Shown: positions 13,301 to 20,289 of the stretch, one piece after another
Layout: each line of letters starts with the position of its first letter
Numbering within the stretch: position 1 is the first letter of the stretch
Origin: Gnetum montanum
Lineage: Eukaryota; Streptophyta; Gnetopsida; Gnetales; Gnetaceae
DNA: 33,766 nucleotides
Reading direction: 5' to 3'
Assembly (NCBI GenBank): GCA_015680685.1
Contig: MNCI01036633.1
Location: forward strand, 89,307-123,072
Position numbers and translations under genes: made by a program
Notes under the pieces: model-generated
Database searches by the model: none
What the model was told of the DNA's origin: nothing
The model's input: only the letters and a program-made list of their open reading frames with translations

Positions 13301-13796
13301 GGTTCAGACATCAATCCAAGTAAAAAACTATAAGAACTCCGTTTAAGTCTTTAGCAAGTATGATCTCTTCTATTGGAGTGGCAAAAATTCGCTCATACAT
13401 ACCTCTAAGTCCAAGCATATGCTATCATTTTGCAATCTAAACATAAATATACAAACGTTTTATAAATGCCTGCACTCTTAATATAATATAAGATGATTCG
13501 TCATTATATACGGCATAATATCATTTTCTATCATTTTATAAATATACAAACGTTTTACTATCATTTTCTACGGCATAATATAAGATGATTCGTCATTATA
13601 TTTTCTATTAAAATTACATGACTTACCAAAACTAAACGTACAATTGTATCTGCAGATTGTAAGCAGAATGCAATTAAATCTGCAGAATAATAAGACATCA
13701 TGAAACTGTTTACCTGAAATTAAAGACCGACTGAAACGGCCTCGGCAAAGAAACGACCGATTTCAGACGGTCCTCGTCCAATGCAGCATACTCCAT
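1307..13796 (-). CDS. MER3: MER3/HFM1-type meiotic DNA helicase, 5' part (11 exons, 412 aa)
   Basis: Host gene for the Ski2-like superfamily 2 3'-5' DNA helicase MER3 (HFM1 in mammals; RCK/MER3 in Arabidopsis). In the meiotic nucleus it acts in the ZMM pathway, extending recombination intermediates toward interfering class I crossovers. Eleven exons join to 1236 nt with no stop and all phases compatible: 13796-13714, 12859-12676, 10703-10539, 10369-10132, 9557-9521, 9424-9378, 2892-2855, 2705-2684, 2508-2296, 1620-1464 and 1358-1307. Visible motifs are I (APTGSGKT), Ia (PSKALVQEK), Ib (TTPE), II (DEVH), III (SATIPN), IV (VFCSTRKGAQE) and V (TNTLAHGINLPA). From memory it matches Arabidopsis and rice MER3 along its whole length. 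Plant family members are roughly 1100-1200 aa, so about two thirds, including motif VI, the winged helix and the Sec63 domain, lies off the window. No disabling change is seen. The gene is probably functional, though this rests on the sequence alone. Confidence 0.93.
1464..1620 (-). CDS. MER3: MER3 exon 10 (motif V)
   Basis: 157 nt beginning VGYHNGGLC and including LVEGLFLKGDLQVLCTTNTL and AHGINLPAHTVIVKSTQY (motif V). I placed the donor at TA|GTAGGT. The next GT, after TAGTAG, would put a stop in frame, while this choice joins exon 11 as YNREKG. Confidence 0.9.
1800..2040 (+). mobile_element. Fragment resembling the 3' end of a LINE reverse-transcriptase ORF
   Basis: In intron 9, antisense to MER3, the plus strand encodes AEMHMFSRIMRLARKDKLRN. 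This resembles the conserved AEMRMLRWMCGxTRxDxIRN stretch near the C-terminus of many plant LINE-encoded reverse transcriptases. A later frame gives a weak match to the following KIRExRLRWFGHV block, implying a frameshift. It is short, decayed and without visible ends. Confidence 0.5.
2296..2508 (-). CDS. MER3: MER3 exon 9 (motif IV)
   Basis: 213 nt. It encodes IIMQHSKGKASLVFCSTRKG (motif IV region of RecA domain 2), then AQE and a variable helix, SEKQMQTCIQHG, and the first base of Val at |GTAAGC. Confidence 0.94.
2684..2705 (-). CDS. MER3: MER3 exon 8 (22-nt microexon)
   Basis: Seven codons plus one base, RLQTFLY and G of Asp, flanked by GAGCAG| and |GTAAAT. Exon 7 ends FER and exon 9 begins with the last two bases of Asp, so the join reads FERRLQTFLYDIIMQHS. 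This is the block seen in rice MER3 (FERRLQSFIFDILMQHS). Skipping it would shift the frame. Confidence 0.9.
2855..2892 (-). CDS. MER3: MER3 exon 7 (38 nt)
   Basis: Follows the 6485-bp intron 6. Starts at TTTACAG|GA, finishing the Gly codon, and encodes YAPAKNDFLFER, then |GTACTA in phase 0. It matches the GYAPAKNDFLFER block between the two RecA domains of plant MER3. Confidence 0.92.
2893..3626. other. Intron 6 sequence between exon 7 and the LTR element
   Basis: AT-rich intronic DNA. I see no coding similarity, RNA gene or clear repeat boundary. Short open frames here have no recognisable domains and are taken as chance. Confidence 0.5.
3627..4051 (+). repeat. 5' LTR, carrying a SINE insertion
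   Basis: Positions about 3664-3795 align with 8466-8600 (shared blocks ATTGATRATTGG, CAAAAG, CCTAGTCTTGT/CCTGGTCTTGT, AGACCAATCAG and CCTAAATAAAGTAAT-like). After the SINE, 4001-4051 aligns with 8691-8737, and both end in CTCTAACA. The start at TG 3627 is a guess because the first part is poorly conserved. Confidence 0.6.
3817..3955 (+). mobile_element. tRNA-derived SINE, copy 1
   Basis: Pol III internal promoter boxes are visible: box A TTAGCTTAGTGG at 3823-3834 and box B GGTTCAATTCC at 3868-3878, spaced as in tRNA genes. The head GAGGTGTTAGCTTAGTGG resembles plant Au-type SINEs. A shared tail with copy 2 (AAAATCT...GAAGGAATTCT) extends beyond the tRNA-like part. It interrupts the 5' LTR. 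Confidence 0.7.
4052..4063 (+). promoter_or_regulatory. Primer-binding site (initiator-Met tRNA type)
   Basis: TGGTATTAGAGC immediately follows the LTR terminal CA. It differs by one C-to-T change from TGGTATCAGAGC, the usual copia primer-binding site. Confidence 0.75.
4069..4384 (+). repeat. Tandem duplication, 2 x 158 bp
   Basis: Two adjacent copies, 4069-4226 and 4227-4384, share blocks such as GATAACCACCAAATGGGTAA and AACCATAAAATAAGAACTAT, and both end AGGGTGTGAG. They lie just downstream of the PBS in the leader of the LTR element. Confidence 0.85.
5479..5612 (+). mobile_element. tRNA-derived SINE, copy 2
   Basis: The same family and orientation as copy 1: ATGAGGTGTTAGCTTAGTGA with box A at about 5486-5497, box B GTTTGATTCC near 5531-5540, then an alignable AT-rich tail (AAAATCTTCTAAAGGAATACTC). 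It lies within the interior of the same LTR element. Confidence 0.7.
5690..7648 (+). pseudogene. Decayed reading frame of unknown function inside the LTR element, with C-terminal coiled coil
   Basis: Piecing frames by eye shows a broken protein of several hundred residues. An early part (about 5800-6300) contains SVDHLPKSYKSMAMIYSVLM and DQWGYKFYWARLAI. A lysine/glutamate-rich middle (about 6410-6540) follows. A long heptad-like coiled-coil region spans about 7000-7440 (KELKGIIAGLNQEFQDVK, NSVLEIKIKELEDNKLK). The tail is polar and serine-rich near 7590. Stops and frameshifts are frequent. I recognise no family. It has neither a CCHC knuckle nor pol motifs, so it may be an atypical gag or a captured host fragment. 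Confidence 0.45.
8382..8737 (+). repeat. 3' LTR (about 356 bp)
   Basis: Begins TGTTGGTGAAC after the purine-rich AAAGGTCAAGAG and ends CTCTAACA, giving TG...CA termini. It aligns to the 5' LTR as described there. It lacks the SINE found in the 5' copy, so that SINE inserted after the element integrated. Confidence 0.65.
8738..9377. other. Intron 6 sequence between the LTR element and exon 6
   Basis: AT-rich DNA with long T-rich tracts at about 8850-9010. No coding similarity seen. Confidence 0.5.
9378..9424 (-). CDS. MER3: MER3 exon 6 (47 nt)
   Basis: Starts after AAAAAG| and ends at TTTTTG|GTGAGG. It completes Arg, then reads FGEEMRPVRLTAKVF and the first base of a Gly codon. This is the conserved FGEEMRPVKLTTKVFG block. 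The acceptor lacks a clear polypyrimidine tract, but phase and homology are exact. Confidence 0.9.
9521..9557 (-). CDS. MER3: MER3 exon 5 (37 nt)
   Basis: Short exon between TTTGCAG| and |GTGACT. With the G left by exon 4 it reads AEWLMVPNQGIK plus a split Arg, matching the AEWLxVPxxGIKR block that follows motif III in plant MER3. It is too short for ORF scans and was found by phase and homology. Confidence 0.9.
10132..10369 (-). CDS. MER3: MER3 exon 4 (motifs II and III)
   Basis: 238 nt. It begins KFDSLTRCR and carries LLIDEVHLL (DEVH box, Mg-ATP hydrolysis), RGAALEAIISRIK and FVAVSATIPNIEDI (motif III). It ends in phase 1 at ATTG|GTATGT. Confidence 0.95.
10539..10703 (-). CDS. MER3: MER3 exon 3 (motifs Ia and Ib)
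   Basis: 165 nt, phase 0 at both ends. It encodes IYIAPSKALVQEKL (motif Ia), the CLELTGDSEGYSARD stretch and DIILTTPE (motif Ib), then |GTACTG. The preceding intron (10704-12675) is 1972 bp and the following one 169 bp. Confidence 0.94.
10704..12675. other. MER3 intron 2
   Basis: 1972 bp, AT-rich. I see no transposon domain, RNA gene or strong repeat. The short open frames are compositionally ordinary for AT-rich intron. Confidence 0.6.
12676..12859 (-). CDS. MER3: MER3 exon 2 (helicase motif I)
   Basis: 184 nt between TGCAG| and |GTGAGT. It encodes the YFNSLQSECFP block that begins the helicase core, and the Walker A motif APTGSGKT with the invariant GKT needed for ATP binding. It ends at LKT in phase 0. 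The reading frame continues past the donor into the intron, which could mislead an ORF-based annotation. Confidence 0.95.
13035..13096 (+). repeat. Short direct repeat in intron 1
   Basis: A 23-bp sequence beginning AATGTGTTTATGGTC occurs exactly at 13035-13057 and 13074-13096, a 39-bp period. Each copy is preceded by a TGCCAAT-like stretch. Confidence 0.9.
13231..13257 (+). repeat. TTTA microsatellite
   Basis: About six TTTA units with one slip, in MER3 intron 1. Confidence 0.9.
13443..13600 (+). repeat. Shuffled local duplication in intron 1
   Basis: Four short blocks recur in different order. A is AATATACAAACGTTTTA at 13444 and 13541. B is ATAAGATGATTCGTCATTATA at 13487 and 13580. C is CGGCATAATA at 13511 and 13571. 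D is TCATTTTCTA at 13521 and 13561. The first pass reads A-B-C-D and the second A-D-C-B, all on the same strand. Confidence 0.85.
13714..13796 (-). CDS. MER3: MER3 exon 1 (start codon, 27 codons + 2 nt)
   Basis: Starts at ATG 13796-13794 in an ideal Kozak context (GCCGCCATGG). It encodes MEYAALDEDRLKSVVSLPRP, then FQSVFNF and the first two bases of an Arg codon. The donor is CAG|GTAAAC. The end of the peptide matches the FxFRYFNSLQSECFP junction known in plant MER3, and the Arg codon is completed by exon 2. Confidence 0.9.
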
Positions 13797-13816
13797 GGCG
13801 GCTCGCAGCTCTCCTG

Positions 13817-13843
13817 TTATCTTCGAAAATCAACAAAGGACAT
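13817..13843 (-). CDS. Upstream ORF in the MER3 5' leader (8 codons)
   Basis: An ATG in the predicted leader opens an 8-codon frame (MSFVDFRR) that stops 20 nt before the main ATG. Its context (TTGAATGT) is weak while the main start has a near-perfect Kozak context. It could mildly reduce translation by a scanning and reinitiation mechanism. Translation of this uORF is inferred only. Confidence 0.4.
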   Translation of the reverse strand: MSFVDFRR

Positions 13844-13922
13844 TCAAATTCAGCAAACAAATTCTCGCCGCTGTCAAACGCTTCAGATAATCGCGCACAG
13901 CTTTGTAACCAAATTTGCTCTC

Positions 13923-13932
13923 TGTATATTTA
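13923..13932 (-). promoter_or_regulatory. Possible TATA box of MER3
   Basis: TAAATATACA on the minus strand, 127 nt upstream of the ATG. It would place transcription start near 13900 and give a leader of about 100 nt. AT-rich DNA yields such matches often, so this is only a candidate. Confidence 0.35.
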
Positions 13933-14400
13933 GCTGGATGCTTACGAGGAAAATGAAGTTTGTCATTTGAAATATGATTTTAGAGGTAAAAAGGAGTGTT
14001 GTAAATGATATAAGAATGTGTGTACTCTTTACGAGGAAATGGTTATGTCCTTATGATTCCCATTTTAAATATAGTTGTACTTTTTTGGAATTTCCTAGAA
14101 TCCGGTTTAACAAGAAAACATAGATATGAAATGCATTACTTCCTAATGCATAAAGTTATCGTGAGTGGAGATTAGAAGGGGTGAAAAAGATGCGTATACC
14201 GACATTGAATTTTAAGGTAAAATACATCCACCCAACAATGTGTCTAATGATAATAGGTGGCATAACACTCAAATAAACTATGTTATTAGTCCTCTAACAA
14301 AAGCTTGGATTTTGAATGTTTCATAGCCCTTCAATAAGCTTAAAATGGTAATTGAAAATTGATCATGAAGTCAAAGTTTAAAAATGGCCTATCAACCATC
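13933..14400. other. Region upstream of MER3
   Basis: AT-rich sequence beyond the possible TATA box. It presumably holds the gene's distal promoter, but no specific element can be assigned. No coding similarity seen. Confidence 0.4.
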
Positions 14401-15330
14401 AAATATGACGTAGACCTTTTGTTTTTTTATTTGTTTCAATTGAAGGGTTAACATTTGTACTATGTTGTAATGAAATTATGGAGGAAAGATGGGTCATATA
14501 GTAGGCTTAGATTTTGCCAAATTTATGAATACTTGACTATTGTATTGAGATACTAAATGCAAGTTGATGTAAGTTGGTGGTAAAAGTAGCATGAAGAAGC
14601 CAAATCTTAGCCATCTATTTGTGATGAAATTCTCACCATTGGATAAATAAATCTTAAATTTGATAGTTATATTTCAATGCCATTTATATTTAGAGCCTAT
14701 GACAAGTAAAAGAGTGTAAGAGAGAGGAAAAGAAAGAGAGGGCTTCTAAGTTAATTTTCCTTATCCTAATATTATGAGATGTTGTCCAATATAGAATTGA
14801 AGCTATATCTCTTGGTTGTAGTCTTCAACCTTTTAAGATTTATAAGTAAAATCCATATCCAAATGTTTTTATTCTATATTTGTTTTGTCAATTTCAAAAA
14901 TGCACTCTTGCATAATAATGGTATCAAGACATTGTACATATTCAATGTAATTATTAGCTTATGAAATTATCTCTTGTTACGATTTATGGTAGCTTATGAA
15001 GTATAGTTGTGCTTTTTTGTAGATGGAGAAAGCCCTAGAATTTGAAAAACTAAACTAGGAAAATCAATTACTAGGTGTGAAGTTGAAGGAAAAATGTAAA
15101 ACAATGAATTGTTCTAATGATCCTAGAAGAGGAAGAAGTCAAAGTCAAAGTTAAAGTTGAGCAATATCATAAAATAGAAAATTTTCATGTTATTATTGCA
15201 AAAAGGTAAGGCATTTTTAGGTTGACTATAGAAAATCTTTTTATTTATGTTTAGAAAATCAAGTCATCAAAACTAATTGTTAGCATTTTAAACAAAGTAA
15301 AAATAAAGATAGTAATAAAATTTAGAATAA
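14400..15330 (+). mobile_element. Copia-type fragment: PBS and gag zinc knuckle
   Basis: TGGTATCAAGAC at 14919-14930 resembles the initiator-Met PBS of copia elements, so about 14400-14918 may be LTR. Downstream, 15118-15230 reads DPRRGRSQSQS and then CYYCKKVRHF*VDY at 15188-15229. This is a CCHC knuckle in which the last Cys is Tyr, the usual Gly is Arg and a stop interrupts. The element then runs into the LINE below with no pol. Confidence 0.55.
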
Positions 15331-15389
15331 ACAAATTTAGAATAAGTAAAAGTAAAGGAGCATCCAAACATTATCTTGATTAATGCACT

Positions 15390-18300
15390 TTACAGTCTAT
15401 TTTGTTGCAAAAGAAATACCCTGGTTATAATAATTAATAAGACCAAGTCCTCCAACTTTCTTGCTACTAGTGCAAATATCCCAAGCAACTCTAGAAAAAC
15501 CATTTTTACGTTGCTTAGCAAACCAAAGAAACTAATGAATAGTACAATCAATTCTCTCATAAGAAGTTTTAGAAGGAGACCAACAACTACAATAATAAGC
15601 ATGACTTGATTGAAACATTTTCTTAATAACTAAAAATTTGACAACAAGGGTGAGCTTTTTTTCTTTCCATTTATCAATCTTCTTTTCAGTTTTATCAACC
15701 ATATAATTCCACAAAATACTAAGATTAGGCTCAAAAGAAAAAGGTTTTTCTAAAATTTTAAAGATAGAATCTTTGTTCAACATTTTCCAAGGCTTGAGAA
15801 TAACCCACTTATCAATATTGCCATTACAATAAACAACATATTTTTGCTAGTTAATCTAAGAAATAGATAACATGTAGTAATTCTCTAGTCTAGTTGAAAG
15901 AGTATTGATATATTGCAAAGAATTGATGATCATAAAAAAAGAATCCTCTACAAAGTACATGTTAAGCAATTGCATATCTTAATCATCAATTGAAATTTCC
16001 TTAATGAAATTCCTTTGTAGCTTGTAATGCACATTATGTGAAAGAAAATCTACAGTAATAATAAAAAGATAGGAAGCTAAAGGACATCATTGATGAACTA
16101 ACTATTGAAGAGAAAAATGAAAAATTAATGCAAAATTAGTAGCGAGTTGAGCATTAGCATCAATAAGTAGGGTATAGACAAGTCAAATAAAATAATCACT
16201 AAATTCTAGATTATAGAGACAAGAAATAATGAAATTTCATTCAATCCTATCATAACCTTTAGCATAATTTGACTTAATAAAAGCAATGTCTTGGTTAGTA
16301 TTTGAAGCCCATTGCATTCTCTCCCAAGTTGCAATAACATTATTTAAGATGTGTCTACCTTTAATAAAACTAGTCTACTCAAGTCTAATGACATCTTCAA
16401 TAACCTTCTAAATTCGACAAGCCATGCATTAAGCTAAAATTTTATAAGTATTTTTAAGAAGAGTAATAGGCCTTCAATTACTAATATGTTAAAGATCTTT
16501 ATTCTTAAGAAGAAGATGAATCACAAATTTATTAATATTTTTATCAATTTTTTTTAATAACTTCTTGACAAACATGAAAGAGATTAGCTCTAATGATATT
16601 CCAATGCTTCTTAAAGAATCAAATAGGAAAACCATCAAAACCTAGAGTTTTACCAACTTCTAAACTAAATGCTACTACTTTGATTTCTTTATTTATAATT
16701 TCTAAATCAAGGATACTTTGATGTGCTTTTTTCATAAGATGAGGAATATGCATACTAGAGGCCTAGAATGATTATTTGCTAAAACCTTTAAAAGAAAAAT
16801 ATAAGAAAATGATTCACTAAAAAACTATTAATAGTCTCAAGATATTTGATGATGGAATGTTTGATATAAAGTGATTCTAATTTAGGTACTTGACCCTTTC
16901 CTTTTAGAAATTTAAAAAGTTCCTTGCAAGGTTCATCCTTAATTTTTAGCCAACCCACGTGACTTGTAATGAGAACATTTTTTAACTTCAAAAGTATTTC
17001 AACATTGTTTAGCATAATAAGCTTTAGCCAAGACTTTTTGAATTTTAAAATCAAAAGAATTATAATCTAAAAGAGTTTGCATTTACTTTACAAAATCTAC
17101 AAGGTCTTCTTTAACTTGATGCTTATGCTTAGCAAATTACTTTCCAAACCATTTAGCATAATTTCTGACTCAACAAGTAATTCGCTGCCACTAGTTAATC
17201 CAACAAATATCACCAGTAGGCTTTTATTCTACATTTCATAAAGACTTCATAATATTTTTTTAATTAATTCCTATGAACATATTAGCATTCATACAAAAAA
17301 ATTCATGCTTTTAAAAAGATAAAGAAATAATACTAGAGAGAAAAATGCTAATAGGAAAATGATCTAACAAAGTAGCATTTGTATACACTTCTACTTTCCT
17401 TGTAAGTTTCCAAAAGAAAACATTAGAGATGTAAAATCTATCATGTCGACAATAAATTCTATCATTTCCTTGTTAATAATTACATCAAGTATAATACTTT
17501 TCATCCCAATAAGATGAGAATAAAGAGCTAATATCAAAAAAAATTTCTTTAAAATTACATCAATCTTCTTTATCTTAAGAAGATATATTAAGAAGAAGAC
17601 CACCAAGTTTATATAAACAACTTTCAACCATATTGAAATCACCTCCACTAATCCAAGGAACTTTAGGCAAAGATAGAAAATATTTTCAAACCTCTAATCA
17701 ATCTTTCAAATTATTAGGAGCATAAATATTACAAAGTCTAAAGTCATCCTTTTTACTATGATAAATAATCTCAATAACTCTTCCAAGTTTGTCAAAATCA
17801 TAATTCAAAAATTTTTCAGTTCAAGTTTTATTAACAAGAATAGCAATAGCTCCTTTATTAACTTCAAGATCAACAAAAGGAACAATGTAAATTTTAAATG
17901 TGCTAACTAAAAAAATTAATATTATGAGCTAACATCTTAATTTCTTGCAAGAAAAGAAAATTTGAAAATATATGATAGTTTAAAAGAAAGGACCCAAACA
18001 TTCCATGATAAAACTAACATTGAGATGTTAAGAAGAAGGTCCCCCATGCTTGATTTTTCAAGCAACATTTTTCTCACAATTCATGTCATTAATAACTAAA
18101 AAAGCATTATTTCATAAAAAGACATTTAAAATAATAGTAGAAGCAAAAAGAGAATAAGATACCTTTGGGGTTATTAAATTGAAAATAGTAGTTTCATGTC
18201 TCATCTTTTTATGTTGCACTATTTTGCATCAGTATTTTTATTTCTGATTCTTACTAAATATTTCTTTTTTTTCTAAAGATGAATTCTCTTTAGATATTTA

Positions 18301-19070
18301 GGGTTTACTAGCATTTTTAGAATTAAAAGGATTAGTACAAGATTAAGAACTTATTGAATATGATTGTATTTATACTTGCTAAAAACTACCATTATTTTCC
18401 TTTTCTAAAAATTGTTGTTTCTTTTCTTGATGAATCACTTTTTCATTAAGAATAAGATAGATTCCAATAACATGACCTTCATGGTGATTGCAACATCATA
18501 GAAAATTATAATATGTATTTTTTTTTGGAAAAAAATTAATTACCAGCCTTGAGTTTTAATTCTACCTTCTTTTGTCATAAATTAATCTCTACAAAATGAC
18601 GTGTATGCTGCACACATCTAGTAAAGTTTTTAACTTTGTCTTCAATATTATGCCAATGTTGTTAACAATTTCACTTTCAACACTTTGAAAAATAAGAGAA
18701 AGATTTTATAATTTAATCTAGCAAGGAATTTTAGAAAACTAGAAGAATATGAATCAAAATCCACTTTCCATTCCTAAGCAATAACAACATTACACTGATT
18801 CATAAAAACTTTAAGATCCAATGATTTCTCAACCATTTCAGAAATCACCAGTTCAACAGGCAAAAAATATTTAGAGAAATAGCAAGCATGTAAAACATTA
18901 ATTCCATAACATTCAAGGATAGCCTGAATCATTGGTGTAAAACCCTTATTCGAGTGAACAAGTCTAATAATTTGTAGAAATATATATTGTAAAGTAATAT
19001 CTTTTGATAGGGATTCATATAAATCATTAGGTATAACAAAATTGAAAGCTTTAGAATTATTCATAGCCTC
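15390..19070 (-). mobile_element. Decayed LINE retrotransposon (endonuclease + reverse transcriptase remnants)
   Basis: Read on the minus strand, scattered frames show the expected LINE order. An ORF1-like piece lies at 19064-18774 (weak). An endonuclease block PWISGGDFNMVES is near 17645-17605, and LLDHFPI near 17365. An RT block GKTLGFDGFPI is near 16650-16615, where GKxPGxDGFP is usual, and DIAFIKSNYAKGYDR near 16300-16255. A FVED sequence near 15940 stands where FADD is usual. Next come KIDKWKEKKLTLVVKFLVIK near 15690-15630 and WDICTSSKKVGGLGLIN near 15484-15434. Frames change many times and the catalytic site is altered, so it is long dead. It is very AT-rich, unlike the LINE at 1-1095, and probably represents an older lineage. 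Confidence 0.75.
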
Positions 19071-19735
19071 TGTAGTTTAAGAGGCATTAGTATTGTTCAT
19101 CTTCAAATTATTCCTCACAAAAAATTATGTTACAAAAACTCTACCAAAACCCTCAAGATTGACAAACCATTGAGAGAAATCATCATGTAAAAAATTTAGT
19201 TTTACGAATAACAATGCTTGTAATATTATAGGTATTGGATATGTTATCATTTAGTAGACAAATGAAAAGAGACATACCTTTACTACAGTATGACATGTTC
19301 CTAAAATTGTTAAAAATTTATTTTTTACAAGTTAGTTAGATGATCTAAGTTTTATAGTAACATTTAGTAGAAACACTTGGATGGGGAAGGTGGGTTTTTT
19401 GGGCATTGAACCCAAAAGAATGATTATAAGTACATCCTAAGACATATAGCCAACATAATACTTCAAAAGAATTTTAGAGGAATATACAATCCCTCAAGTA
19501 TGACTCGAACTAGCAACATCTTATTTAATAACACAATAAGCTAACAACATAGAAAATTTTAAAAATGCATTTGATAATATTAAAAGATTAAAAGAAAGTA
19601 TGTTAGTTGGATGTCGTTCTTCACAAAATATGTGGCATAGTAGTTCAAGGATGAAAGTATGTACATTTGAGATAGTTGTTCAAGACATCTTAGCAGAACA
19701 AAAATGGAGGTACTACATTTTTTTTAACATAGGGT
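19071..19735. other. Sequence between the LINE and the GATATC repeat block
   Basis: AT-rich. Apart from the possible SINE at 19490-19553 I see no feature. Confidence 0.4.
19490..19553 (-). mobile_element. Possible tRNA-derived SINE head, minus strand
   Basis: The minus strand reads GTTGTTAGCTTATTGTG (box A-like, about 19548-19532), then about 25 nt later AGTTCGAGTCA (box B-like, about 19511-19501). The head matches the two SINE copies above, but the tail was not aligned. Confidence 0.45.
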
Positions 19736-19745
19736 GATGAGTCCT

Positions 19746-19835
19746 GATATTGGACCCTCGATATTGGACCCTCGATATCGAATCCTCGATATCGGATATG
19801 CGATATCAGAGATGCCGAAGCGATATCGGACATGC
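19746..19835 (+). repeat. 14-bp GATATC-containing repeats upstream of a TATA box
   Basis: Units start at 19746, 19760, 19774, 19788, 19802 (20 nt) and 19822. The first two are exact GATATTGGACCCTC. The next are GATATCGAATCCTC and GATATCGGATATGC, and the last is GATATCGGACATGC. They end 25 nt before TATAAATAA. The arrangement resembles U3 enhancer repeats of an LTR. Confidence 0.85.
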
Positions 19836-19859
19836 AATGTTGGAACCTGTCTCGTTGCC

Positions 19860-19868
19860 TATAAATAA
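19860..19868 (+). promoter_or_regulatory. TATA box of a putative LTR promoter
   Basis: TATAAATAA, a strong plant TATA match, directly follows the 14-bp repeat cluster. It predicts a start of transcription near 19895. Downstream sequence (CCCTTAGCCAAATTCTTG) resembles 23176-23195, which suggests a shared retroelement family. Confidence 0.55.
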
Positions 19869-20025
19869 GAGATAGGGACACTTGGTTTGGCATTATTTTT
19901 TCAGTCCCTTAGCCAAATTCTTGCAGTTTTTCTATTTCAGAGTTAGAATTATTTTTGAGTGCCCATAATAGGAGTCATAAAGTGAAGAGATCTTTATTCG
20001 AGCATTGTGTACTTGAGCACACCAT

Positions 20026-20061
20026 GTGTCCAGAAATTGTTGATGCGTAAATTTTGGACAC
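20026..20061 (+). other. Inverted repeat (hairpin) in the putative LTR
   Basis: GTGTCCA at 20026-20032 pairs with TGGACAC at 20055-20061, and AATT stretches lie inside. ATGTGTCCAGAAA recurs at about 21235-21247. Confidence 0.7.
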
Positions 20062-20091
20062 GCCGCCAACACCTGTGAAAACTCGTTTTAG

Positions 20092-20146
20092 GAGACTATC
20101 GCCTGAGGCGCCTCCCGTATGGGTACGGAAACCCGGGAATAGTCTC
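20092..20146 (+). other. Potential multibranched RNA/DNA structure
   Basis: Outer arms GAGACTAT (20092-20099) and ATAGTCTC (20139-20146) enclose two smaller hairpins: CGCC-TGA-GGCG (20100-20110) and CCGTA-TGGG-TACGG (20115-20128). A CCCGGG palindrome is nearby. Together they could form a three-way junction in a transcript started at the upstream TATA box. Confidence 0.6.
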
Positions 20147-20289
20147 AGCTAGAAAGGGCTATGTGACAGAACAATAATAATAATAATATTTTTATACCAG
20201 ATATTAAAAAAAACTTAAATATAATAATAATATTGAAAACATAAATAATTTGTGCAATTTTAAAAAGGTACGATAAATAATTTGAATTA

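Noticed and set aside
19735-19765. Hammerhead-ribozyme-like TGATGAGTCC followed by GGAC
   Set aside because: The conserved GAAA after stem II is missing (CCTC follows) and stems I and III cannot be placed. The match is explained by the start of the GATATC repeat block.
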